Shown here: one piece after another, positions 32,806 to 40,563 of the stretch
Layout of the letters: each line of letters starts with the position of its first letter
Position numbering within the stretch: position 1 is the stretch's first letter
Assembly (NCBI GenBank): GCA_024398955.1
Contig: JAKSIG010000024.1
Span: 1 to 41,637, forward strand
Direction: 5' to 3'
Length of the DNA stretch: 41,637 nt
DNA from: Fibrobacter sp.
GTDB taxonomy: Bacteria; Fibrobacterota; Fibrobacteria; Fibrobacterales; Fibrobacteraceae
Notes under the pieces: model-generated
What the model saw: the letters and a program-made list of their open reading frames with translations, nothing else
Told to the model about the DNA's origin: nothing
The model's database searches: none
Translations under genes and position numbers: made by a program

Positions 32806-33168
32806 TTACTGGATAGTTGCCTTTTTCTGGGTGGCGAAAATTTCGTCGTACTTTTCCTTGGAAATTCTCTTGTAGCCTGTGGTAATGCCGCCGAATTCAT
32901 AGTAGGCGGAATCGCCCTTGACTGTCATGCAGTATTCCATGTCTAGGGTGTTTTTGCCGCAGATTTTACTGTCTACCTTTTGGGCGGTCAAATCACCGTT
33001 GACATTGCGAATGATGAAGTTCTGGTTGTTTTCGCTCAGCACTTCAAAAATCATATTCGATTCGCCCTGCCACTGCCCCACGTAGTTGTCGGTAGCGTTG
33101 TTGCCGCAGGCGGTAAAGAACGTTGCTACGGCAGAGAGGGTAATAGAGAGTGCAATAATCTTTTTCAT
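32806..33168 (-). CDS. Small lipoprotein of unknown function
   Basis: The 120-residue protein has a lipoprotein signal (MKKIIALSITLSAVATFFTAC, Cys21). The mature part begins with an Asn-rich tether, then a compact domain with YVGQWQGESNMIFEV and FIIRNVNGDLTAQ, which looks like a small beta-barrel of the kind used in lipocalin-like or DUF lipoproteins. Two further Cys (ICGKN, EYCM) could form a disulfide. A TACTAT hexamer ends 9 nt before the ATG. It diverges from the M15-like gene, with 50 bp between the start codons. Confidence 0.8.
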   Translation of the reverse strand: MKKIIALSITLSAVATFFTACGNNATDNYVGQWQGESNMIFEVLSENNQNFIIRNVNGDLTAQKVDSKICGKNTLDMEYCMTVKGDSAYYEFGGITTGYKRISKEKYDEIFATQKKATIQ

Positions 33169-33186
33169 GTTCTTAAAATAGTATTT

Positions 33187-33215
33187 TTGCGGGTGGAAAA
33201 TGTAATCCTTATTGT
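33187..33215 (+). promoter_or_regulatory. Possible promoter of the M15-like gene
   Basis: TTGCGG (33187-33192) and TATTGT (33210-33215) have a 17-bp spacer. Only 3 nt separate the -10 from the ATG at 33219, which is tighter than normal transcription starts allow, so the call is weak. Confidence 0.3.
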
Positions 33216-33218
33216 AAA

Positions 33219-33752
33219 ATGCAGTTTATCCTAAAGCATATTTATTTGCTTGCTCCTGTGCTAGCCATAGCCTTGTTAGTTGGGTTGTACCAGCTAGTGC
33301 AGGCCAATCGCAGGCCAATTCCAAAATTTGTGAAGGAAGAGGTGGAGGATACCTGGTCTCCTGAGGAATACATGAAGCATTTGAAGGCCCGAAAATTTAA
33401 TGGAGGCGAAGTTCATCGCTTATTGCTTCGTAGGACTCGACAAAAGGCGGGAGTCTATCTTGAAAGTCTTGAACCTGCAATGGATACTGTTGGGCTGACT
33501 ATCGTCAATGTTTTTCATAATGTCTTGGGGGATGACTACACTCCTGTAATTACAAGTGGAAACGATTATCCTTTCCACGCTAGAAAGTCAAAGCATTACG
33601 AAAATAAGGCCCTTGATTTTCGCATTAAGTATGTCCCCATAGAAAAACGCCGAATGATTGTCATCGGCGTTGAAGATCGTCTTCGCGGACGCTGCCGCGT
33701 CATTTGGGAGAAGGGGGAGGCTGAACACCTCCACGTTGAACTGCTGGACTAG
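33219..33752 (+). CDS. M15-like (VanY/D-Ala-D-Ala peptidase-type) membrane protein
   Basis: The 177-residue protein has an N-terminal membrane anchor (about 8-27, LLAPVLAIALLVGLYQLV) and a periplasmic domain. SKHYENKALDFRI matches the metal-binding SxHxxGxAxD motif of M15 peptidases with Asn in place of Gly. GEAEHLHVELLD supplies the catalytic Glu and the third metal ligand (ExxHxH pattern). It could cut peptidoglycan stem peptides. No Shine-Dalgarno is seen. It converges with the FGE-fold gene, 26 nt apart, with no obvious terminator between. Confidence 0.75.
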   Translation: MQFILKHIYLLAPVLAIALLVGLYQLVQANRRPIPKFVKEEVEDTWSPEEYMKHLKARKFNGGEVHRLLLRRTRQKAGVYLESLEPAMDTVGLTIVNVFHNVLGDDYTPVITSGNDYPFHARKSKHYENKALDFRIKYVPIEKRRMIVIGVEDRLRGRCRVIWEKGEAEHLHVELLD

Positions 33753-33778
33753 AATTCCGAAGGCTTTGAACCTGAATC

Positions 33779-35095
33779 CTACTTACAGCAGCGGAAACCT
33801 ACGGACGGATATTGATTCTGCGGGTAGAAGCTGAACTTGCTTTCGGTACACTTGCTACCGTTGTTGGTATTCCATGCGCCACCTGCTACTAGGTACATAT
33901 TGGGGTGTTCCTTGCTGGTGGTAGACGTCCATTCCCAAAGGTTCCCGTTCATGTCGTACATGCCCCACCAGCTACGGCACTGGTCCTTGCGACCGACGCG
34001 CTTGGCTGCCTTGGTGTTGGTGTTGCACTTGTTTTGCTTATAGCTGTCACCGTAAGAATACTTGGTATTGTCTTTACCGCGGCAGGCGGCCTGCCATTCT
34101 TCTATGGAACAGAGATGCTTTCCTGCATTGGCGCAAAGGGCTACTGCTTCTTCCTGCGAGACCATGTCCTTGGGCATTTCGTCGGGCTTGTTGGGGTATT
34201 CGTAGGCATCGACGCAAACGGTCTTTCCCCCAACAGGAACGGGGTAGGCGTTCTTGCCGCAGATGTTGTCGCTGGCCATATCGTATTTGGCTTCTTCCCA
34301 AGGAGTACGGTTGCCCACAGAGTCTACGGCATAGTAGAATACGGAACCAGTCTTGTTGTATTCTACAGCCTTGCCTGCATCAACGGGATTGTTCGTGTCG
34401 CCTATAGAAAGAAACGTCTTGCACTTGATTTCGTCACACTTTACCTTGAGCTTGATGGGGTCATAATAGCGACCTGCAGGAGGTGCAATTTCTGCTACAG
34501 GAGGAACCTGGTCTGCAGCACGGATAGAATCTGCGATACGCTTCTTTTCGGCTTCTTCAGCGTTCTTCTTTTCGACTTCCGCAAGGCTGTCGGCAACGGC
34601 CTTCAAACTGTCCTGACGAGCCTTCTCGAGTGCGGCCAGACTGTCGTTAACATGCTTGATGCTGTCACGGACGTGACGAATGCTATCGCGGTTTATCGTT
34701 GGCTTGGGAGTTTCCTTGACAGCGGGAACTTCTGCAGGAACGGTATCTACCGGAATTGCAGCCAGACTGTCTGCTCGACGAATGCTGTCTGCGCGCATCT
34801 TTTCGATTTGACGGAGACTGTCTAGGGTACGACGGCGCTGCATTTCAAGAGCGGTCTCTTGCTCCTTGGCTAATTCACCCTGCTTAACTTCTTCTAGCTT
34901 GCACTGTACGATAAAGAGACAGATCAGCAGCAGGAACATCAGAACAAGAACGATGATGTTTCTCTTCTTATGTTCAATTTTTTTCTTGTCGCTGCCCGGA
35001 ATGTATTCCTGATCGGTATTAGGGGTAAGAGGCTTATTCTTGTCAGGAGTTGCGTTGCTGTTTTGACCTTTATTTGAGTTCTGATTGTCTGCCAT
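33779..35095 (-). CDS. Membrane-anchored FGE-sulfatase-fold protein
   Basis: The 438-residue protein has a polar N-terminus, one membrane helix (about 47-65, NIIVLVLMFLLLICLFIV), and a long coiled coil built from DSIR/DSL-type repeats (to about 195). A CHB_HEX_C-like beta domain follows (PPAGRYYDPIKLKVKC ... FYYAVDSVGNRTPW). An FGE-sulfatase/SUMF1-fold domain closes the chain (about 275-438: VCVDAYEYPNKP, EEAVALCANAGKHLCSIEEW, MYDMNGNLWEWTS, GGAWN, VGFRCCK). The Cys pair needed by formylglycine-generating enzymes after GG(S/A)W is not seen, so catalysis is doubtful. It starts 3 nt after the cdaA stop and ends the ftsH-folP-cdaA cluster. Confidence 0.85.
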   Translation of the reverse strand: MADNQNSNKGQNSNATPDKNKPLTPNTDQEYIPGSDKKKIEHKKRNIIVLVLMFLLLICLFIVQCKLEEVKQGELAKEQETALEMQRRRTLDSLRQIEKMRADSIRRADSLAAIPVDTVPAEVPAVKETPKPTINRDSIRHVRDSIKHVNDSLAALEKARQDSLKAVADSLAEVEKKNAEEAEKKRIADSIRAADQVPPVAEIAPPAGRYYDPIKLKVKCDEIKCKTFLSIGDTNNPVDAGKAVEYNKTGSVFYYAVDSVGNRTPWEEAKYDMASDNICGKNAYPVPVGGKTVCVDAYEYPNKPDEMPKDMVSQEEAVALCANAGKHLCSIEEWQAACRGKDNTKYSYGDSYKQNKCNTNTKAAKRVGRKDQCRSWWGMYDMNGNLWEWTSTTSKEHPNMYLVAGGAWNTNNGSKCTESKFSFYPQNQYPSVGFRCCK

Positions 35096-35098
35096 AAT

Positions 35099-35941
35099 CT
35101 AGTCTGCCTTTTCGTTTGCAATGGCTTCGCTCTTTTCTGTTTCGCGCACGTCGTTGAATAGTTCGCCCCAGTGGCGGATAATTTCCTGCTTCAGCTCTTG
35201 AACGCTGATGTTACGACGTAAGGAGTTTCTGTAGGCGATAGAAATGAAACCTGTTTCTTCGGATACGACAATTACCAGGGCGTCGCATTCGGCGGCAAGA
35301 GCCTTTGCTGCACGGTGACGCATGCCGTAGCCGGCTTCCTTTTCTGCGTTACCCGTAGGCATCGGAAGAATACAGCCTGCAGCAACAATGCGCTTGCTGT
35401 TCATAATTACAGCACCATCATGGAGTGCCGAATTGGGGAAGAACAGTGCGCGAAGAAGTCTTGCGCTAATACGGGCATCAAGAATTTCGCCTGTGTCGGC
35501 ATAGTTTCTAAGGCCGACTCGCTTTTCCAAAACAATAAGAGCGCCGGTGTGAGTCTTTGCCAGATCCTGGACGGCTGCGGCAATGGTCTTGGTAATGTCG
35601 TCGAGACCGCTGGCATGAAAAAAAAGATTGTGCAGGTCCAACTTGCTGGCTGCAATACCGATTCGAGTCAAGGCACTTCGAATTTCGGGCTGAAAAAGGA
35701 TCACGATTGCAATAATGCCAAGGGTTGCCAGGTTACTGATTAACCATACGACTGTATGCAATTCCCACCACTGGGCGATAATCCAGGCGAGAATCAAAAG
35801 CAATCCGCCAAACAGCATCTGTGCGGCACGCGTTCCTCGGAAAAGCAGAAAGATGTAATAGAGAATAATGGAAATCAAAAGGACGTCCAGAATGTCTGCC
35901 ATACGGACGTCAATAATGTCAAATAACTTAAATAGAACCAT
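35099..35941 (-). CDS. cdaA: Diadenylate cyclase CdaA
   Basis: Makes the second messenger c-di-AMP from ATP. The 280-residue protein has three membrane helices in the first ~80 residues (ADILDVLLISIILYYIFLLF, a GGLLLILAWIIA segment, LATLGIIAIVILFQPEIR) and a DAC domain with LHDGAVI (about 173-179) and MRHRAA (about 204-209), the nucleotide-binding motifs. GGAGG lies 6 nt before the ATG at 35941, inside the end of folP (14-nt overlap). No cdaR/ybbR or glmM partner is adjacent. c-di-AMP often controls osmolyte and cell-wall balance. Confidence 0.96.
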   Translation of the reverse strand: MVLFKLFDIIDVRMADILDVLLISIILYYIFLLFRGTRAAQMLFGGLLLILAWIIAQWWELHTVVWLISNLATLGIIAIVILFQPEIRSALTRIGIAASKLDLHNLFFHASGLDDITKTIAAAVQDLAKTHTGALIVLEKRVGLRNYADTGEILDARISARLLRALFFPNSALHDGAVIMNSKRIVAAGCILPMPTGNAEKEAGYGMRHRAAKALAAECDALVIVVSEETGFISIAYRNSLRRNISVQELKQEIIRHWGELFNDVRETEKSEAIANEKAD

Positions 35942-36830
35942 TCATGGCCTCCAGATAGAGCATGGATTCCTTGGCTTCCTTAACGTCGTGAACACGAATA
36001 ATGCTAGCTCCGCCTAAGGCTGCCACAATGCCTGCGGTTACGGTAGGAATCAAACGGTCGCTAGTTTCAAGACCAGGCATTTTCCCGATGTAGGATTTGC
36101 GAGATGTTCCGATGAGAATGGGGTAGCCGTCATCAAGCATATCTTCTACAGATTTCATCAGGTCGATGTTGTCCTGTACTGTTTTCCCGAAACCGATGCC
36201 AGGGTCCAGACAGATTTTCTGCTGTTCCACTCCGTTGGCCATCAGAACGCAGACCTGGTTTAGCAGCTCATCGCGAACTTCCTGAACTACGTTTTCGTAG
36301 GGCTTGAAATCTTGCTGCATTTTGCCGAAGCTGCCTCGCATGTGGTTCAGCACAACGCTTGCGCCAGTTCTGCCTACAACTGCTGGCATATCCGGATCCA
36401 TGGAGCAGGCGCTGATGTCGTTGATGATGTGTGCACCCAGACGCATGGATTCTTCTGCGACTTTTGCCTTGACCGTATCCACTGAAATGTAGAAGGTGGG
36501 GGCGGCGTCCTTTCCGCTGATTTCTTTAGAGAGCATGGATAGCCGTTCTACCAGAGGGCATACGCGATCCAGCTCTTCCTGGACGCTCACGGGAGTACTT
36601 CCCGGGCGGCTACTTTCGCCACCGATATCTAGGATGACAGCACCTTCACTCAGCAGTTTTTGTGAATGGTCGTAGGCAGCGTCTAAGGTATTATGCAGAC
36701 CTCCGTCGAAAAAACTATCCGGCGTTACATTCACGATTCCCATAATGAGGGGTGTCGGAGTGCAGGGGAGGATTGTGTTTCCTATCTTCCATGGCAATGC
36801 GCGGGACTTATTCAAGAGGCCTTTCAGCAT
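35928..36830 (-). CDS. folP: Dihydropteroate synthase
   Basis: FolP joins 4-aminobenzoate to dihydropterin pyrophosphate in folate synthesis and is the sulfonamide target. The 300-residue protein has LIMGIVNVTPDSFFDGG (about 28-44), GAVILDIGGESSRPG, ISVDTVKAKVAEE, INDISA, LNHMRGS, DPGIGFGKT, GTSRKSYIG and IIRVHDV, the complete family set. It begins 11 nt after the ftsH stop and overlaps cdaA. Confidence 0.97.
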   Translation of the reverse strand: MLKGLLNKSRALPWKIGNTILPCTPTPLIMGIVNVTPDSFFDGGLHNTLDAAYDHSQKLLSEGAVILDIGGESSRPGSTPVSVQEELDRVCPLVERLSMLSKEISGKDAAPTFYISVDTVKAKVAEESMRLGAHIINDISACSMDPDMPAVVGRTGASVVLNHMRGSFGKMQQDFKPYENVVQEVRDELLNQVCVLMANGVEQQKICLDPGIGFGKTVQDNIDLMKSVEDMLDDGYPILIGTSRKSYIGKMPGLETSDRLIPTVTAGIVAALGGASIIRVHDVKEAKESMLYLEAMNGSI

Positions 36831-36841
36831 AACTTACTTCT

Positions 36842-39043
36842 TTAGTTTTCTTCTTTTGCTTCGGACTTGTCTTCTGCGGAGGATTCTGCAACCACTTCTG
36901 TTGCGGATTGTGCAGCTACGTTAACGGAGTTTGCGTTTCCGTCGCTGGCGGGCTCGGAACCTTCGGCGGGAGCCGGCTTGACGACTTCCACAGGGGCTGC
37001 ATCGCCTGCAGGGGCTACAGGAGGCTGTGCGCCGGGGTCGGGCGGAGGAGTGTCTTCTGCCTTCTTCTTGGCTGCCATTTCTTCCAGGGCCTTGTACTGA
37101 CGGCTCTTCTTGGTGCCTTCTAGCTTTTCGCCAGCCATGACGCGGTCAATTTCTTCGCGGTCAAGAACTTCGAATTCGAACAGGGCTTCTGCCAGATCAG
37201 TAAGCTTGTCCTTGTTTTCTTCAATGAGCTGACGGGCTCGCTGGTCTAGACGCTTGATGAGGTTGTTGATGGCATTGTCGATCTTTTCGGCCATCATTTC
37301 AGACATTTCCTTAGGCTTGCTGATTTCGCGTCCTAAGAAGACCTCTCCATCGGCACGGCTGTAGCAGACCGGGCCGATTTCGTCGTCGAAACCCCATTCC
37401 GTAACCATCTTGCGGGCAAGTTCCGTGGCGCGCTGGATGTCGTTGGAGGCGCCTGTACTCTGGTGGTTGAAGAACACCAGTTCTGCCAGACGTCCGGACA
37501 TCATGATCATGATGCGTTCTTCGGCGTATTCGCGGCTGTAAGAAACCTGGTCACGTTCAGGCAAACTCATGGTAACGCCAAGGGCGCGTCCACGGGGGAT
37601 AATGGTAATCTTGTGCAGAGGGTCGGAATGCTTGCACAGCAAGGTCATAAGAGCGTGACCTGCTTCGTGGTAGGCAGTATGGCGCTTTTCCTCGTCGGTC
37701 ATGAGCAAGGTGCGGCGTTCTGCTCCCATAGAAAGCTTGTCTCGGGCTTCTTCGAAGTCCAGCATGGTCACCTTCTTGTTGTTGAATCGGGCGGCCATCA
37801 GGGCGGCCTCGTTCACAAGGTTTTCGAGATCTGCACCTGCAAGTCCAGGAGTGCCCTTTGCCACTGCCTTAACATCGACGTCATCAGCCAGAGGCACCTT
37901 GCGCTTCTTCAGGTGGACGCGTAGAATTTCTTCGCGGCCCTTCAAGTCGGGCAGTCCCACCACAATCTGACGGTCGAAACGACCCGGGCGGAGCAATGCC
38001 TTGTCCAGCACGTCGGGGCGGTTTGTTGCTGCAATCAGAATCACGCCCTCGTTAGAGGTAAAACCGTCCATTTCCACCAGCAACTGGTTCAATGTCTGTT
38101 CTCGTTCGTCGTGACCACCGCCGAGACCTGCTCCACGCTGGCGACCCACGGCGTCAATTTCATCGATGAACAGAATACAAGGAGCGTTCTTCTTTCCGTT
38201 TTCAAAAAGATCGCGGACTCGACTTGCACCAACACCAACAAACATTTCAACGAAGTCGGAACCACTCATGCTAAAGAAGGGGACGCCTGCTTCGCCTGCC
38301 ACAGCACGTGCAAGTAAAGTCTTACCGGTACCCGGAGGGCCAACCAGCAAGGCTCCCTTGGGAATGCGTCCACCAAGGGCGTCGAACTTCTTGGGGTCCT
38401 TCAGAAATTCTACAAGTTCCTGCAAGTCCTGCTTAGCTTCGTCGCAACCGGCAACATCTGTAAACAAAGTCTTTTTCTTGACATCTAGTTGGCGAGCCTG
38501 GCTCTTGCCGAAGGCGAAGGGGCTCTTGCCGCCACCGCCCATCTGACGGCTCATCATAAAGTAGAAGAACACAATCAGGAGAATTGCGGGCATGAATGCC
38601 ACCAGGGTATCCAGCCAGGAGGATTCTTCGTGAATGACTTTGACTTTTACGTTCTTGAAAGTTTCCCAGGTGGAAATCTGCTCGTTGCTGACTTCCAGCA
38701 TGTGGCTTACGAAACGCTTGGTCTTGCCTGTTTCCGTATTTTTGGCAAAGCGGGCAATAACACTTTGATTTTTCTTGGCCTCGGCCATTTCTTCAGCGCT
38801 CATTTCACGAGCGCCTTCAATGACAACACCATCCTTGGTCTGCTGGAGCGTTAACTCCGTAATGACCTGGGTGGTATCTCCCATCATGGCGAGGAATTCT
38901 GTGCGAGTAATGTTGGATTCGTCATCTTTTCCGGCCAGGGGGAACATAACGAATAGCAACAGAATCATCACAAGGAGAATGATGAAGTTTTTGTTCTTAT
39001 AGGGGGGAGTGGGCTTACCACTCTTGCCGGGGCGTTGACTCAT
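36842..39043 (-). CDS. ftsH: ATP-dependent zinc metalloprotease FtsH
   Basis: Membrane-anchored AAA+ protease for quality control. The 733-residue protein has TM1 (about 20-37), a periplasmic domain, TM2 (about 145-163) and an AAA domain with GPPGTGKT near residue 234, [14 protein letters not shown] (Walker B) and [20 protein letters not shown] (SRH). The protease site is AYHEAGHAL (HEAGH near residue 458). After about residue 645 a long Pro/Ala/Glu/Ser-rich acidic tail is added that E. coli FtsH lacks. AAAGGAAAG precedes the ATG. It leads ftsH-folP-cdaA-FGE-fold. Confidence 0.97.
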   Translation of the reverse strand: MSQRPGKSGKPTPPYKNKNFIILLVMILLLFVMFPLAGKDDESNITRTEFLAMMGDTTQVITELTLQQTKDGVVIEGAREMSAEEMAEAKKNQSVIARFAKNTETGKTKRFVSHMLEVSNEQISTWETFKNVKVKVIHEESSWLDTLVAFMPAILLIVFFYFMMSRQMGGGGKSPFAFGKSQARQLDVKKKTLFTDVAGCDEAKQDLQELVEFLKDPKKFDALGGRIPKGALLVGPPGTGKTLLARAVAGEAGVPFFSMSGSDFVEMFVGVGASRVRDLFENGKKNAPCILFIDEIDAVGRQRGAGLGGGHDEREQTLNQLLVEMDGFTSNEGVILIAATNRPDVLDKALLRPGRFDRQIVVGLPDLKGREEILRVHLKKRKVPLADDVDVKAVAKGTPGLAGADLENLVNEAALMAARFNNKKVTMLDFEEARDKLSMGAERRTLLMTDEEKRHTAYHEAGHALMTLLCKHSDPLHKITIIPRGRALGVTMSLPERDQVSYSREYAEERIMIMMSGRLAELVFFNHQSTGASNDIQRATELARKMVTEWGFDDEIGPVCYSRADGEVFLGREISKPKEMSEMMAEKIDNAINNLIKRLDQRARQLIEENKDKLTDLAEALFEFEVLDREEIDRVMAGEKLEGTKKSRQYKALEEMAAKKKAEDTPPPDPGAQPPVAPAGDAAPVEVVKPAPAEGSEPASDGNANSVNVAAQSATEVVAESSAEDKSEAKEEN

Positions 39044-39054
39044 ACTTTCCTTTT

Positions 39055-39084
39055 AGAATAGTTCAAAATAACGTACACCGACAA
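39055..39084 (-). promoter_or_regulatory. Possible promoter of ftsH
   Basis: On the minus strand TTGTCG (39084-39079) and TATTCT (39060-39055) have an 18-bp spacer, in the 52-nt gap between tilS and ftsH. The -10 ends 11 nt before the ATG. Confidence 0.4.
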
Positions 39085-39095
39085 AATACAAAATC

Positions 39096-40091
39096 TTAAA
39101 AGTCTATTGAGTCTCTCTCTTCGCAAATCCTGATGATATTGCGGTTTTTCGCTATGAATCGAGTGCGGTATGTCTGATTTCGGATGTCGTTGAGTAAGGC
39201 CTTTCCTTTAAAGGCTCCTACCGGGAATCTGTAGCCTTGCCTGTCTAGCCATAAACGGAAAATTTCGTCCATGCCGTTCTGTAGAGATACCTTGCCTTTT
39301 TTTGTGTCGAGGGTTAGGCCATCAGTTCTGGAAACAACAAGGGGAGTGAATATTTTGTCCGCGACGGCCATGATCTTTTCGTAGGCGAGAGAACCCTTTG
39401 TTGCTATTCTGCACAATTGACTTGCGGCACCTGGATACGCCCTTTCCAGACGGGGGAGGCTTGCATGACGAATTTGGTTGCGGGCGAATTTTATGTCGGC
39501 ATTGCTTTCGTCTTCGCACCATTGCAGATTGTTTTGGGAGGCGTATTCCGCAAGTTCTTCTCGGGTTACATTTAGAAAAGGCCTAAATAACGCGACGGTT
39601 CCTGTGCCGGAACGAGGCTGCGGTATGTTGACGGATTGAATCCCACGCAGTCCTGCTAGACTTACGCCGCGGCGCAGTCTCAAGTAAAGCGTTTCCGCCT
39701 GGTCTCCTGCGTGGTGTGCTGTAAGGATGGCGTCTGCGCGATTCTCTGCAGCAAATTGACGTAGAACCTCGTATCGGGCGTCTCGGGCGTTTTCCTCAAG
39801 GGATCCGTTCGCATTCTTAAGGGCAACTCCATCCAATTTTTTTAAGTAAAAATTGCATTTAAATTTGTCTGCAAAATTTTGAACAAATTTAGCGTCTCGG
39901 TCAGCCGTTCCCTCACGTAGCCCATGATGCACATGGACAATGCCAATCCATTCAATGTCGAGAACGTCTTTGTTGCTAATAAAAAAGTGGGCGAGGCAGA
40001 TGGAATCCAAACCGCCGGAAACAGCAAGAAGCAATCGCTTCCAGCCTTGTTGCTGGATTGTCTCTTTGATGCTGTTCGATAGTTTCTCCAT
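39096..40091 (-). CDS. tilS: tRNA(Ile)-lysidine synthase
   Basis: TilS converts C34 of tRNA-Ile(CAU) to lysidine so it reads AUA. The 331-residue protein has the PP-loop LLLAVSGGLDSICLAH near the N-terminus, then VHVHHGLREGTADRDA, GSLEENARDARYEVL, TAHHAGDQAETLYLRLRRG, RPFLNVTREELAEYA and CEDESNADIKFARNQIRH. I place the start at 40091 rather than 40184: AAGGA lies 4 nt upstream, family members begin there, and the longer frame would translate through a terminator hairpin. The last ~70 residues are the variable TilS C-terminal domain. Confidence 0.95.
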   Translation of the reverse strand: MEKLSNSIKETIQQQGWKRLLLAVSGGLDSICLAHFFISNKDVLDIEWIGIVHVHHGLREGTADRDAKFVQNFADKFKCNFYLKKLDGVALKNANGSLEENARDARYEVLRQFAAENRADAILTAHHAGDQAETLYLRLRRGVSLAGLRGIQSVNIPQPRSGTGTVALFRPFLNVTREELAEYASQNNLQWCEDESNADIKFARNQIRHASLPRLERAYPGAASQLCRIATKGSLAYEKIMAVADKIFTPLVVSRTDGLTLDTKKGKVSLQNGMDEIFRLWLDRQGYRFPVGAFKGKALLNDIRNQTYRTRFIAKNRNIIRICEERDSIDF

Positions 40092-40100
40092 CTTTTCCTT

Positions 40101-40127
40101 AAAAAACGTCGGAGTAAAACCCCGACG
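40101..40127 (-). terminator. Terminator-like hairpin just before tilS
   Basis: CGTCGG (40127-40122 on the minus strand) pairs with CCGACG (40112-40107) around a 9-nt loop, followed by U6 (40106-40101). The U-tract runs into the tilS Shine-Dalgarno. It may end the hisI transcript or attenuate tilS. Confidence 0.75.
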
Positions 40128-40171
40128 CATCAAATGTTTGTGCTGATGGTCTCGAACCTCGCGCCTCGAAC

Positions 40172-40522
40172 TTACTTGTCGCAAACCTTAAAGAAGCAGC
40201 TGCGAGCGCCGGTGTGGCAAGCCACTTGCGGACCCTGCATGCGGACCTTGAAAAGCAAGGCGTCGCTATCGCAGTCGGTAGCCCATTCCACGACGGTCAT
40301 GACATTTCCGCTGGTGTCGCCCTTGTGCCAGTATTCCTTGCGGCTACGGCTCCAGAAAACCATTTCGCCACATTCCTGGGTACGGCGGAGGGCTTCTTCG
40401 TTCATCCATGCCATCATGAGAACGTCGCCTTTGTCTGCATCCTGAACGATAGCGGGAGCAAGCATAACGCCGTCCACTTCCACTTCGAACTTCACTTCTT
40501 TCATGATATCTTCAAATTTCAT
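40172..40522 (-). CDS. hisI: Phosphoribosyl-AMP cyclohydrolase
   Basis: HisI opens the purine ring of PR-AMP in histidine synthesis. The 116-residue protein is the single-domain form, without the HisE pyrophosphohydrolase. It has [33 protein letters not shown], the Mg-binding DCDSDALLF and the zinc Cys in [12 protein letters not shown] second in-frame ATG lies six codons later. No other his genes are in the window. The upstream gap to proA carries an AATTCATAATTCGTAACT repeat. Confidence 0.95.
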   Translation of the reverse strand: MKFEDIMKEVKFEVEVDGVMLAPAIVQDADKGDVLMMAWMNEEALRRTQECGEMVFWSRSRKEYWHKGDTSGNVMTVVEWATDCDSDALLFKVRMQGPQVACHTGARSCFFKVCDK

Positions 40523-40539
40523 AAATCAAGCCCCTATCT

Positions 40540-40560
40540 CGTAATTCATAATTCGTAACT
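40540..40560. repeat. Short AATTCRT heptamer repeat
   Basis: CGTAATTCATAATTCGTAACT contains AATTCAT-AATTCGT in 7-bp register. It lies 3 nt beyond the proA stop, the same 3'-end position as the other arrays. Confidence 0.55.
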
Positions 40561-40563
40561 TAT

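Noticed and set aside
33905..34825. A 306-codon frame on the plus strand
   Set aside because: It is antisense to the FGE-fold gene and has no start signal or domain.
40092..40184. Longer tilS start at 40184
   Set aside because: It would overlap the end of hisI and translate through a terminator hairpin; the start at 40091 has a Shine-Dalgarno and fits the family.
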